A DNA stretch of 64,000 nucleotides, taken from positions 36,392-100,391 of the forward strand of contig CAZBPM010000019.1 in assembly GCA_964493785.1 (NCBI GenBank), read 5' to 3'. Below the pieces are notes generated by a model that worked only from the letters and a program-made list of their open reading frames with translations, made no database searches and had not been told where the DNA came from. Position numbers and translations under genes: made by a program. Source of the DNA: Hyphomicrobium_A sp964493785 (lineage in GTDB: Bacteria; Pseudomonadota; Alphaproteobacteria; Rhizobiales; Hyphomicrobiaceae). Shown here one piece after another: positions 1 to 8,127 of this stretch (the first letter of the stretch is position 1; every line of letters starts with the position of its first letter).

Positions 1-821
1 GAAATCTTGGCAAGCTCGGTCTCGATGACCTCGGCGTCGAGCTCGACCTCGCCGCGGGCGACGATGCGGAACATGGGCTCGGCCGCGCCTGACGACATGC
101 CGCCGATGCGGGCGGTCCTGCGGCTGATGAGGCCATCAGCTGGGGCGGTGACGGCGGTGTTGGCGCGCTTCCACATCAGCTCTCGGCGCTGGGCCTCGAC
201 CTGGAGCTTTTCAGCCTCCGCCAGACGCAGGCCATCTTCGGCGGACTTCAGTTGAGCGGCGGCGGACTTTGCAGCAGCCTCGCGCTGATCGAAGGTCGAG
301 CCGGAGAGGAAGCCGGAGTTTTTCAGCGGTTTGGCGCGCTCGAAGTTCGCGTCGGCTTCGGCAAGTCGTGCCTTTGCATCGACGATCTGGCTGCCGGTCT
401 GCGATATCGCAGCGGCTGCACGCGCAAGGGATGCCTCGTTCTGCGCGAGCTGGGCATCGAGAGATTCCTGGACGAGCACCGCCAGCACGTCGCCCTTCTT
501 GACGTAATCGCCCTCGTCGACCTTCAGCTCGAGCACGCGGAATCCCTCGACCTCGGGGGCGACGAGGATCTCATCGCGCGGCACCAGCGAGCCCGAGACC
601 GTAACCAGCTCGGTGAAGTCGGCCTGGCCCACCTTGATGACGGTCACCGCGGGAGGCGGCGCGGGCGGTGGCTCGTTGCGCTTGGCTTCCTTGTGCCCGA
701 CCTTCCAGTCGCTGAAGGCGGTGAGATAAGGGACGAGCTGGGGCGCCATGTGCGGGGCGAGCATGACGGCGGTGCCGCCGATGGCGACGACCGAGCCCAG
801 GATGAGCAACAGCCTTTTCAT
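1..821 (-). CDS. RND efflux periplasmic adaptor (HlyD/AcrA family), N-terminal part
   Basis: This is the membrane fusion subunit of a tripartite RND efflux pump; it bridges the inner-membrane transporter and an outer-membrane channel in the periplasm. The reading frame starts with ATG at 821 (MKRLLLILGSVVAIGG), giving an N-terminal membrane anchor, and stays open to the left edge, so only about 273 residues are visible. The biotinyl-lipoyl half motif (GFRVLELKVDEGDYVKKGDVLAVL) is followed by an alanine/glutamate-rich alpha-hairpin coiled coil and then the second lipoyl half (TAVTAPADGLISRRTARIGG), the family order. Its ATG overlaps the TGA of the upstream TetR gene (ATGA at 818-821), so the two are cotranscribed. 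The RND permease is expected beyond the left edge, which is inference. Substrate unknown. Confidence 0.9.
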   Translation of the reverse strand, partial: MKRLLLILGSVVAIGGTAVMLAPHMAPQLVPYLTAFSDWKVGHKEAKRNEPPPAPPPAVTVIKVGQADFTELVTVSGSLVPRDEILVAPEVEGFRVLELKVDEGDYVKKGDVLAVLVQESLDAQLAQNEASLARAAAAISQTGSQIVDAKARLAEADANFERAKPLKNSGFLSGSTFDQREAAAKSAAAQLKSAEDGLRLAEAEKLQVEAQRRELMWKRANTAVTAPADGLISRRTARIGGMSSGAAEPMFRIVARGEVELDAEVIETELAKI

Positions 822-1459
822 CGCCGGTACTCCATGGCGGTGTCTTTGGTGACCACGGCCAGATCCGGCTGGACGTTGAGAAGCTTGCGGATCAGGGCCA
901 TCACGGCTGGCACGAATGTTTCGGGATCGAAGCTCGGATCGAGAGCGCGGCGCATGAAGAGGCCGTCGCCGATCATCGAGAACAGCTTGGTGAGCGTCGG
1001 GATATCGAAGTCCGGCTTTATGCGGCCTTCCTCGGCAAGCCGCGCGAACAGCTTCTCGAAGCTGTCTTCCACGAAGCGATCGACCGAGCGGTAGATTTCG
1101 CCGACGCGAGGATTGCGCATAGATTCCAGGCCGATCTCCAGGCACATCGTGCGCTTATGCGGCGGCTCCTCGGCGAAATAGTGATTACCCAGTTCCGAGA
1201 GTGCGCGCATGAAATCGGGTGCGGAAGACACCTCCGCAAACCGCTCGGCGAAATCTGCGCGATCGCGCTCCGCTAGGCCGCCGATGAGGTCTTCCTTGGA
1301 GGCGAAGTAGACGTAGAGCGCGCCGGGGCTGACCGAGGCTTCCCGGCAGATGTCCTGCATGGTGGTGCGATGGAAACCGGAGCGCGCGAAGCAGATCTCG
1401 GCGGCGTCGAGGATGTGCTCGCGCCGGGCGCGCTGGGTGGCAGGTTTGAGTTTTGGCAT
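818..1459 (-). CDS. TetR/AcrR family transcriptional regulator
   Basis: This is a DNA-binding repressor, probably of itself and the downstream efflux adaptor. The N-terminal half carries the TetR helix-turn-helix (ILDAAEICFARSGFHRTTM then ICREASVSPGALYVYFASK, residues about 12-55); the C-terminal ligand domain is of the TetR_C type with no identifiable ligand. ATG at 1459 (MPKLKPATQ) was chosen because it gives a 213-residue protein of normal family length. The frame is open further upstream to about 1732, but that extension would be low-complexity Pro/Cys/Ala sequence translated from a simple repeat and is not believed. A promoter with a palindromic operator lies 35-70 bp upstream. It overlaps the adaptor gene by 4 bp. 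Confidence 0.9.
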   Translation of the reverse strand: MPKLKPATQRARREHILDAAEICFARSGFHRTTMQDICREASVSPGALYVYFASKEDLIGGLAERDRADFAERFAEVSSAPDFMRALSELGNHYFAEEPPHKRTMCLEIGLESMRNPRVGEIYRSVDRFVEDSFEKLFARLAEEGRIKPDFDIPTLTKLFSMIGDGLFMRRALDPSFDPETFVPAVMALIRKLLNVQPDLAVVTKDTAMEYRR

Positions 1460-1493
1460 GCGGGCGCCGGTTGAAGAATGTCCTAATCCAAGT

Positions 1494-1529
1494 GTTATGG
1501 TGGCACGAAACAAAACGAACAATCGTTTT
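1494..1529 (-). promoter_or_regulatory. Promoter and palindromic operator of the tetR-efflux operon
   Basis: On the minus strand a -35 TTGTTC (1517-1522) and a -10 CATAAC (1494-1499) are separated by 17 bp. The -35 is covered by a perfect inverted repeat with arms AAAACGA and TCGTTTT and a 4-bp spacer (1512-1529). This geometry is typical of TetR-family autoregulation. That this TetR binds here is inference. Confidence 0.6.
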
Positions 1530-1580
1530 CTTTGCATGCCAAGATGGCACACTGAAGGCGTTGCAGGGGTGCATCGAGGC

Positions 1581-1655
1581 GGCAGGCAGGCTGGCTGGCT
1601 GGGAGGCAGGGAGGCTGGAGGCAGGGAGGCAGGCAGGCAGGCAGGCAGGCTGGGG
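1581..1655. repeat. GGCA/GGCT tetranucleotide-type simple repeat tract
   Basis: About 75 bp consist almost only of GGCA, GGCT and GGGA units, including five uninterrupted GGCA units at 1628-1647. The tract lies between the tetR promoter and the end of the BcsS-like gene. It is long for a simple repeat in such a genome and could change length by strand slippage. Confidence 0.85.
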
Positions 1656-1713
1656 AACGTATCGGCAGGGCGGCGCTGGGCGACCACTCCGGCAAGCGCG
1701 CTGGGGCACAGTG

Positions 1714-2463
1714 CTAGAACTGAGTGAGCCAATTCGCCGTTGCATAGGGTGCGCGTATTGCCTGGGCGTCATCGAGGAAGCGGCCGGCGAAACCGCCCGA
1801 CACAGAGACTTCGCCATGTTTCAGGGTGTAGCGCGCGAACAATCCGGCGCGGGCATCCTCGCCAAGGTCGTTAGAATTTATGCCGCCTTCCAACCCGAGC
1901 GAGACGTCGCCGAAGACTCGGTAGCCGGCGCGGAGGCGGGCGGCGGCGGTGCCATGGGCGCTGGTCCATGACAGGTCGAGCGATGTCCAACTCGCGTCGC
2001 CGACATTGAGCCAGAACTCAGCGGCGATCTTAGGCCCAACCTTTTGACCTTGAACGGGATTGTCTGGGTCGAACGGGGCGATCTGGTGGTCGATCACGGC
2101 GATGCCGAGGAAGCCTTTGGCGGTGAGCGGGCCAAGCCGTTTGAGGTATCCGACGAGGGCTTCGCCATAAGTGTTTTGAGCGGTGAAGCTGTTCGCCTCG
2201 CCGCGGCGGATGCCGGTGTAAACATACTGGCCGTAGCCACCGGAAAGGCGCAGGCGCAGGCCATCGGAGAAGATGTGGCCATAGGGGGCCACGGTCGCGC
2301 CGGAGTAGAGCAGCCAGACGTTGCTAGAGACGTCGGCGCCGGCCCAGACCTCGCGCCAGCCATATTCTGGTTCGGGTTCGGGTTCGGCGCGGCCCGGCGA
2401 AGACAGCGCGAGAGCTCCGACTGCCGGGAGCAAAAAGTGCCCAAGTACCTTCAAAATCGACAT
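1714..2463 (-). CDS. Cellulose biosynthesis protein BcsS-like outer-membrane protein
   Basis: The predicted product is a secreted beta-strand-rich protein of 249 residues resembling the BcsS family found with some alphaproteobacterial cellulose operons. It has a signal peptide (MSILKVLGHFLLPAVGALAL, cut before AEPEPEPE) and repeated beta-strand segments such as LYSGATVAPYGHIFSDGLR and LSGGYGQYVYTG, ending in an aromatic-rich strand (NWLTQF), as outer-membrane barrels do. The ATG at 2463 is preferred; a GTG at 2469 and a TTG at 2475 are alternatives and none has a clear Shine-Dalgarno. No bcsA or bcsB is in the window, so its cellulose role is inferred from family resemblance only. Confidence 0.65.
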   Translation of the reverse strand: MSILKVLGHFLLPAVGALALSSPGRAEPEPEPEYGWREVWAGADVSSNVWLLYSGATVAPYGHIFSDGLRLRLSGGYGQYVYTGIRRGEANSFTAQNTYGEALVGYLKRLGPLTAKGFLGIAVIDHQIAPFDPDNPVQGQKVGPKIAAEFWLNVGDASWTSLDLSWTSAHGTAAARLRAGYRVFGDVSLGLEGGINSNDLGEDARAGLFARYTLKHGEVSVSGGFAGRFLDDAQAIRAPYATANWLTQF

Positions 2464-2739
2464 ACGCACACGCAATGACGCGAGGTGTTACGGCAAAATC
2501 CAAATAACCATTAACCATCCTGCGAAGCGCATACAACTACGTACTGCGGGCCGCCTTCGATAACGATTCCGCGACGGGGGCGAATATCGCCTGTGCACGG
2601 AGCGCTTTTCTGTCATCCTCCCCCAGTCTCGACAGATAAGATATTTTTCGTAGGGTTGCTTCAAACCCTCAACGGAGACGGCCCAAAGCCTGGCTCCCCC
2701 GCCGCAACCGGGCCGTCCACAAAAAAGGGAGGACGTACC

Positions 2740-3171
2740 ATGGTTGCCCACAATTCCCCTGCAAACGGCAAGACACCGGCCCAATCGCCGTTCCAGTTCT
2801 ATTTCGGCGGACTGGAAGCTTTCGGTCAGACATACGATCCACTGATGAAGGGCCTCGCGCGCACGCAGCTCGAGATGCTCGGCTTCTTCAATCGGCGGGC
2901 GCAGGCCTATATGCAGATCCCGGCGCGTGCCGCCCAGTGCCGCACTCCGCAGGACCTCGCCAATGCACAGGCGCAATTCTGGCGGTCAGCGTACGAGGAC
3001 TACACGCAGAGCGTCGGGCGGGTAACCAACGCGCTCGCGGCGTGCGCGCCGAACCTTGCGGCCATGGTGTCGGAGGAAGTTCGCAACGCGCACGACTACA
3101 TCGCGTTTCCGGATGCCGAGAGCAAAGACCCCGGCAACGGCAGACCTTCGCGTGAGCGCAAAGCAGCGTAG
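2740..3171 (+). CDS. Phasin family protein
   Basis: This is a 143-residue protein with a phasin-like core. Phasins coat polyhydroxyalkanoate granules or act as related cytoplasmic helper proteins. The sequence shows an amphipathic helical core (YDPLMKGLARTQLEMLGFFNRRAQAYMQIP) followed by a second helical segment (AQAQFWRSAYEDYTQSVGRVTNAL). An upstream in-frame start at 2593 exists, but ATG at 2740 follows a strong GGGAGGA ribosome site at about 2728-2734. No PHA synthase lies nearby, so a granule role is inferred from the family. Confidence 0.75.
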   Translation: MVAHNSPANGKTPAQSPFQFYFGGLEAFGQTYDPLMKGLARTQLEMLGFFNRRAQAYMQIPARAAQCRTPQDLANAQAQFWRSAYEDYTQSVGRVTNALAACAPNLAAMVSEEVRNAHDYIAFPDAESKDPGNGRPSRERKAA

Positions 3172-3263
3172 CGACCGCAAGATATCTTGAGTGACGCGTT
3201 TGCAGCCGGGGCGTGGCAATGGCCCCCGGGATAAGGGCGTGCGCGAATGCGCGTGCCAGAGGG

Positions 3264-3833
3264 CTATTTCAGCTCCGCCAGCGCTTCCTTGAAGCCGCTG
3301 AGCGAGATTGGGATGCCGATTCCCGCCTCCTCCGCCTGGAAGATGATGAAGATGGCGGTCTTTCCGTTCTTCAGCTGCTCGACAAGCGGATCCTCGACCA
3401 CGACCTGCGCGTAGCAGGCAAAGGTGTGGCAGCGCAGGAACGGCGCGTGGCCGACGTCCTTGTCGTCAATCTTCAGGCCGAGCCCCGGTGGCAGCAGGAT
3501 GCCGAGGGGTGCAAACACGCGCAGGACGCGCGTCCCGTTCGAGAATTTTTGGAAGTAGACGGTGAGGCCGATGTTGTCCTTGTCCTCGGCGGTGACGCTC
3601 TGCACGAGCGCGCAGACCTCGTTCTTGGCGCCGGGCGGGGGATCCTTGCAGACGATCTGCCAGTCGCCGTGCTGCGACTTGACGGTGCCTTCCTGAGCCG
3701 CCGCGGGAACGGTCGACACAGCGAAAAGCGCAAAGAGAAATGCCAATTGCGCCGCATATTTCGAGGCAGCGCGCGCAATAAATTTTGACGCGCTGCAATA
3801 GGCGGCAGCGTCAGCCGGGTTGATGTCGTGCAC
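3264..3833 (-). CDS. Invasion-associated locus B (IalB) family protein
   Basis: This is a periplasmic or secreted protein of the IalB family (189 residues from the chosen start), common in Hyphomicrobiales; its biochemical role is not established. It shows a signal peptide (AQLAFLFALFAVSTVPAAAQ), then the family opening HGDWQIVC and the cysteine pair region FLRCHTFACYAQ. The start is taken as GTG at 3833 because AGGAG at 3840-3844 lies 6 nt upstream; the frame stays open to 3998 without a better start. It is divergent from the cytochrome oxidase operon. Confidence 0.8.
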   Translation of the reverse strand: MHDINPADAAAYCSASKFIARAASKYAAQLAFLFALFAVSTVPAAAQEGTVKSQHGDWQIVCKDPPPGAKNEVCALVQSVTAEDKDNIGLTVYFQKFSNGTRVLRVFAPLGILLPPGLGLKIDDKDVGHAPFLRCHTFACYAQVVVEDPLVEQLKNGKTAIFIIFQAEEAGIGIPISLSGFKEALAELK

Positions 3834-4157
3834 GCGAAGCTCCTGAAGGCTGCCGGCGAAATGCCGGCGTGCAACGTGGTGTCGCTGGAATCGGGCCAAA
3901 GTTGGGATCTGATGCATGTCAGAACCGTTTGATGCACGGCGGAAATCACGCTGCGTCACAACGCGTGGAAATGACGCATCAAGCTTGACTTGAGCCAAGG
4001 AAATCTATTGTGCTCATAGTTGACGAGGGGACTTGTGTCCTGCGTGACCTGCCTCGGGTGGGTGCGCGGTTGTTACGGGCGAACTGATCAAAAGGCAGCG
4101 CCTGTTTTGGGGAGGTACTCGGCCACTGCGGCCGAGGCAGCACTTGGGAGCGGATGA
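3834..4157. promoter_or_regulatory. Divergent intergenic region between ialB-like gene and ctaC
   Basis: This 324-bp gene-free stretch must carry promoters for both flanking genes. On the plus strand a TTGACT (3985-3990) with TATTGT (4006-4011) is a weak candidate because the spacing is only 15 bp. Just before the ctaC ribosome site there is a perfect hairpin, CTCGGCC (4118-4124), a 5-nt loop and GGCCGAG (4130-4136), which would lie in the ctaC leader. No ORF is convincing here. Confidence 0.4.
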
Positions 4158-5138
4158 ATGTTTAGACGACTGCTTTGCTCGGCACCGGCCGCAGCATTTG
4201 CGATGCTGTTGCTAGGGTCGTTTGCATGGGCCGGAATGGGCCAGCCTTCGCCCGGCGAAATGGGCATGCAGGCCGCCGCGACACCCGTCGCAGAGGCGAT
4301 CCACTCGTTCTACGACTTCGTCAACGTGATCATCATCTCGATCACCGTCTTCGTGATGCTGCTGCTGCTGTACGTGATGTACCGCTTCAATGAGCGGTCC
4401 AACCCGAACCCCTCCACCGTCACGCATCACACGGGTCTCGAAGTTGCCTGGACGGTCATTCCGATCCTCGTCCTCGTAGCCATCGCCATTCCCTCGTTCC
4501 GCCTTTTGAACCTCCAGTACAGCTACCCGAAGGCCGACCTGACGCTGAAGGCTACCGGCTACCAATGGTACTGGGAGCACGCCTATCCCGAGCTGGGCAT
4601 CACCTTCGAGACGCGCATGCTCGATGACGCGAGCCGCGAGGAGCTGATTGCCCAGAACATTCCGGCTCCGCGCAACCTGGCGGTCGACAACGAAATCATC
4701 ATTCCGGTCGGCAAGACCGTGAACACGCTGATCACCGCCGCGCCCGATGGCGTCATCCACGATTGGACCGTCCCGTCGTTCGGCTCGAAGGTCGACGCCG
4801 TGCCGGGCCGCATCACCTCCACCTGGTTCAAGCCAACCGTCGAAGGCGTGTTCTACGGCCAGTGCTCGGAGCTTTGCGGCAAGGACCATGCGTTCATGCC
4901 GATCGCTGTCCGCGTCGTGAAGGAAGAGGTCTTCAATTCCTGGGTCGAAGCGCAGAAGCAGGCCATCGAGATCGGTAAGGCTGCCGGCGCCGAGAAGGAC
5001 AAGGAAAAGCGCAAAGAGCTGCTGAAGCAGAAGAAGGACCTTCTCGATAAGGCCAAGGGGATCGTCCACCAGGCTGCACTCGAGCAGGCCGGCGTGCGCC
5101 AGTTCGCCAACAACGGCGATGCCTCGCAGGCCAAGTGA
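4158..5138 (+). CDS. ctaC: Cytochrome c oxidase subunit II
   Basis: This subunit accepts electrons from cytochrome c at the binuclear CuA centre of the aa3-type oxidase. The 326-residue protein has a signal peptide (residues 1-25), two transmembrane helices (about 53-75 and 95-115) and a periplasmic cupredoxin domain. The CuA ligands are seen as C236-S-E-L-C240-G-K-D-H244 followed by M247, and the aromatic electron-entry patch GYQWYWEHAYPE is intact. A lysine/glutamate-rich C-terminal extension (residues 265-300) exceeds the minimal fold. It is the first gene of the ctaC-D-B-x-G-E cluster. Confidence 0.98.
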   Translation: MFRRLLCSAPAAAFAMLLLGSFAWAGMGQPSPGEMGMQAAATPVAEAIHSFYDFVNVIIISITVFVMLLLLYVMYRFNERSNPNPSTVTHHTGLEVAWTVIPILVLVAIAIPSFRLLNLQYSYPKADLTLKATGYQWYWEHAYPELGITFETRMLDDASREELIAQNIPAPRNLAVDNEIIIPVGKTVNTLITAAPDGVIHDWTVPSFGSKVDAVPGRITSTWFKPTVEGVFYGQCSELCGKDHAFMPIAVRVVKEEVFNSWVEAQKQAIEIGKAAGAEKDKEKRKELLKQKKDLLDKAKGIVHQAALEQAGVRQFANNGDASQAK

Positions 5139-5206
5139 TCCGCTTCACGCAAATCCAGATGAGCTCCGGGCAAAGCCCGGCAACAAACACTTAGGGCGAA
5201 CGTACA

Positions 5207-6823
5207 ATGGGAAGCACAGCAGCAGTACACGATGACCACGATCATGCCCCCACCGGGCTGAAGCGCTGGTTGTTCTCGACGAATCACAAGGACATCGGAA
5301 CGATGTACTTGATATTCGCGATCATCGCCGGCCTCATCGGCGGCGGCCTGTCGGTCGCCATGCGCCTCGAGCTGCAAGAGCCGGGCATGCAGTATTTCGC
5401 CGACGGCCACGTCTACAACGTGTTCGTCACCGGTCACGGACTCATCATGGTGTTCTTCATGGTGATGCCCGCGATGATCGGCGGCTACGGCAACTGGTTC
5501 GTGCCACTGATGATCGGTGCGCCGGACATGGCGTTCCCGCGCATGAACAATATCTCATTCTGGCTGCTGCCGGCTGCGCTTGGACTGCTGCTCATCTCGC
5601 TGTTCGTCGAAGGTCCGCCAGGCGGGCTCGGCGTCGGCACCGGCTGGACGGCCTATGCGCCGCTGTCGACATCGGGACACCCCGGTCCGGCCATGGACTT
5701 CGCCATTCTCTCGCTTCACCTCGCCGGTGCATCGTCGATCCTCGGCGCCATCAACTTCATCACCACCATCTTCAACATGCGCGCGCCGGGCATGACCCTG
5801 CACAAGATGCCGCTGTTCGTTTGGTCGGTGTTGGTGACGGCGTTCCTGCTGCTGCTGTCGCTGCCGGTTCTCGCCGGTGCGATCACCATGCTGCTGACGG
5901 ACCGCAACTTCGGTACCTCGTTCTTCAGCCCGCAAGGTGGCGGCGACCCGATCCTCTACCAGCATCTGTTCTGGTTCTTCGGGCATCCTGAGGTCTACAT
6001 CCTCATTCTCCCTGGCTTCGGCATCATCAGCCACATCGTGTCGACCTTCTCGCGCAAGCCGGTGTTCGGCTATCTCGGAATGGCTTACGCGATGGTCGCC
6101 ATCGGCCTCGTCGGCTTCATCGTGTGGGCGCACCACATGTATGCCGCCGGCATCAGCGTGAACACGCAGGCCTACTTCGTGTTCGCCACCATGGTCATCG
6201 CGGTGCCGACGGGCGTGAAGATCTTCTCGTGGATCGCCACGATGTGGGGCGGATCGATCCAGTTCAAAGTTCCGATGATCTGGGCGCTGGGCTTCATCTT
6301 CCTGTTCACGGTCGGCGGCGTTACGGGCGTCATGCTCTCCAACGCCGGCGTCGATCGCGCGCTGCACGACACCTATTACGTGGTGGCCCACTTCCACTAC
6401 GTGCTGTCGCTCGGCGCCGTGTTCGCCATCTTCGCGGCCTGGTACTACTGGTTCCCGAAGATGTCCGGCTACATGTACAACGAGACGCTCGGCAAGCTGC
6501 ACTTCTGGCTGACCTTCATCGGCGCCAACGTGCTGTTCTTCCCGCAGCACTTCCTCGGTCTCTCGGGCATGCCCCGCCGCTACGTCGACTATCCGGACGC
6601 CTTCGCGTTCTGGAACGGCGTGTCGTCGATCGGCGCCTACATCACGGCGCTGGGAACGCTGGTGTTCCTCGTCGGTGTGCTGGCTGCTTTCATGGGCCGC
6701 AAGGTCGCGGGCGACAATCCGTGGGGTCCGGGTGCTACCACGCTCGAGTGGACGCTTCCGTCTCCGCCGAACTTCCACTCGTTCGAGAAGCTGCCGCGCG
6801 TGCAGGCGAGCGAGCACCACTAA
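5207..6823 (+). CDS. ctaD: Cytochrome c oxidase subunit I
   Basis: This is the catalytic subunit carrying heme a and the heme a3-CuB oxygen-reduction site. The 538-residue protein has twelve hydrophobic helices. Visible signature residues include GHGLIMVFFMVMPAMIGGYGNW, the CuB/Tyr cross-link region FWFFGHPEVYILILPGFG, the HH pair in VWAHHMYAAG, the K-channel region TGVKIFSWIATMWGG, and the heme ligands in YYVVAHFHYVLSLG. It lies 68 bp after ctaC. The short sequence after its stop runs into an assembly gap. Confidence 0.99.
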   Translation: MGSTAAVHDDHDHAPTGLKRWLFSTNHKDIGTMYLIFAIIAGLIGGGLSVAMRLELQEPGMQYFADGHVYNVFVTGHGLIMVFFMVMPAMIGGYGNWFVPLMIGAPDMAFPRMNNISFWLLPAALGLLLISLFVEGPPGGLGVGTGWTAYAPLSTSGHPGPAMDFAILSLHLAGASSILGAINFITTIFNMRAPGMTLHKMPLFVWSVLVTAFLLLLSLPVLAGAITMLLTDRNFGTSFFSPQGGGDPILYQHLFWFFGHPEVYILILPGFGIISHIVSTFSRKPVFGYLGMAYAMVAIGLVGFIVWAHHMYAAGISVNTQAYFVFATMVIAVPTGVKIFSWIATMWGGSIQFKVPMIWALGFIFLFTVGGVTGVMLSNAGVDRALHDTYYVVAHFHYVLSLGAVFAIFAAWYYWFPKMSGYMYNETLGKLHFWLTFIGANVLFFPQHFLGLSGMPRRYVDYPDAFAFWNGVSSIGAYITALGTLVFLVGVLAAFMGRKVAGDNPWGPGATTLEWTLPSPPNFHSFEKLPRVQASEHH

Positions 6824-6840
6824 CGTCACAAGTGACTGGC

Positions 6841-6880
6841 NNNNNNNNNNGGGGGGGGGCCCCCGGGGGAGGGCGCCCGC
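6841..6880. other. Assembly gap (10 N) with poly-G/C flank
   Basis: Ten N bases (6841-6850) are followed by nine G, then runs of C and G up to about 6880. This is a scaffold join with unreliable flank. Sequence between ctaD and ctaB may be missing, so spacing and any small gene here cannot be judged. Confidence 0.95.
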
Positions 6881-7004
6881 CGCACTCAAGATCGCCGAAG
6901 AACTGCAGCTCGCCGGTGTGTCAGGCGCAGGCGAAGCAGCAGCAAGGCCAAGCAGGACCTCCGCAAACGGAGGCTGATGCGCGGCCAGCCAGGGGTGGAG
7001 TTAG

Positions 7005-7937
7005 ATGCAAGGTTCGCCGATCGATACCAACGTCGGCCAGCTCGGACCCGTTAGTGGGGCGAGTGTTGGCGATTTCATACAGCTGCTGAAGCCGCGGGTG
7101 ATGTCGCTCGTCGTATTCACGGCACTCACCGGCATGGTCGTCGCTCCGGGCTCGATCCATCCGATTATCGGTGTCATCGCCCTGGTCGCGATTACCATCG
7201 GCGCCGGCGCGGCCGGTGCGCTCAACATGTGGTACGACGCCGACATCGACGCGCGCATGGCGCGCACGGCAGCTCGGCCCATCCCGCGCGGCCGCATGAC
7301 CGCGGGTGAGGCGTTGAGCTTCGGGACGGTGCTATCGGTGTTCTCGGTGCTGACGCTCGGCGTGCTCGTCAACTGGACGGCAGGCGCGCTGCTCGCCATC
7401 ACCATCGCATTTTATCTTTTCATCTACACGATATGGCTGAAGCGGCTGACGCCGCACAACATCGTGATCGGCGGTGCTGCTGGCTCGTTCCCTCCGATGA
7501 TCGGGTGGGCCGCGGTGACGGGCAGCGTCAGCATCGAAAGCGTGCTGATGTTCCTGATCATCTTCGCCTGGACGCCGCCGCACTTCTGGGCGCTCGCTCT
7601 CTACCGCTGCCGCGACTATGAGCGCGTCGGCGTGCCGATGCTGCCGGTCGTGGCGGGTGCCGCCGAGACGCGGCGCCAGATCTGGCTTTATTCGCTGCTT
7701 TTGGTGCCGCTTGCTGTGGTTCCGGCCTTCATCGGGCTGGCGGGGCCGGTCTATGCCGTGGTGTCCGTCGTTCTCGGAGCCATTTTCCTCTATCTGGCGT
7801 GGCAGGTCGGCAAGGTTACCGAGGGCCGAGAGGCCGACGCGGTGGCAAAGCGACTGTTCGGATTTTCCATCCTATACTTGTTCCTGCTGTTTGCGGTGAT
7901 GCTCGGTGAGCATACCGTCTCGCGGCTAATGGCGTGA
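7005..7937 (+). CDS. ctaB: Protoheme IX farnesyltransferase (heme O synthase)
   Basis: It transfers farnesyl from farnesyl diphosphate to heme b, giving heme O, the precursor of heme A for the oxidase. The 310-residue UbiA-family membrane protein has the polyprenyl-diphosphate motif NMWYDADIDARMART and the second conserved region with DYERVGVPMLPVV. The ATG at 7005 is immediately preceded by an in-frame TAG, which fixes the start region. Its position between ctaD and ctaG is standard for the cluster. Confidence 0.97.
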   Translation: MQGSPIDTNVGQLGPVSGASVGDFIQLLKPRVMSLVVFTALTGMVVAPGSIHPIIGVIALVAITIGAGAAGALNMWYDADIDARMARTAARPIPRGRMTAGEALSFGTVLSVFSVLTLGVLVNWTAGALLAITIAFYLFIYTIWLKRLTPHNIVIGGAAGSFPPMIGWAAVTGSVSIESVLMFLIIFAWTPPHFWALALYRCRDYERVGVPMLPVVAGAAETRRQIWLYSLLLVPLAVVPAFIGLAGPVYAVVSVVLGAIFLYLAWQVGKVTEGREADAVAKRLFGFSILYLFLLFAVMLGEHTVSRLMA

Positions 7938-7947
7938 GGAACGTGTG

Positions 7948-8112
7948 GTGGAAGTCGTGATGGATGAGATGAACGATAGCGAGAAAGAACGCCAACGGCG
8001 CCAGCGCATGCGCTCGGTCGCTATAGCGCTGGCGCTCGTCGCGATGGTCGCGCTGTTCTATCTGGCGACGATCGTTCGCCTCGGCGGCAACGTCTTAAAC
8101 AGGCCTATATAA
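7948..8112 (+). CDS. Small membrane protein of the cytochrome oxidase cluster (CtaF/CoxF-like)
   Basis: This is a 54-codon gene between ctaB and ctaG. The product has a charged N-terminus (MNDSEKERQRRQRMR) and a single transmembrane helix (VAIALALVAMVALFYLATIV). A protein of this size and shape sits at this position in many alphaproteobacterial oxidase clusters, where its role is unclear. GTG at 7948 is chosen because GAGGA at 7936-7940 lies 7 nt upstream; ATG at 7960 is an equally possible start, giving 50 residues. Confidence 0.75.
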   Translation: MEVVMDEMNDSEKERQRRQRMRSVAIALALVAMVALFYLATIVRLGGNVLNRPI

Positions 8113-8127
8113 GGACGCGATCGGGCG

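Noticed and set aside
818..1732. Long version of the TetR gene starting at 1732
   Set aside because: The extra 91 residues are Pro/Cys/Ala repeats translated from the simple repeat and cross the predicted promoter. The 213-residue form from 1459 matches the family.
5555..6889. 444-codon ORF on the minus strand opposite ctaD
   Set aside because: It is antisense to the well-conserved subunit I gene, crosses the N gap, and has the Arg/His/Glu-rich composition of a shadow frame in GC-rich DNA.
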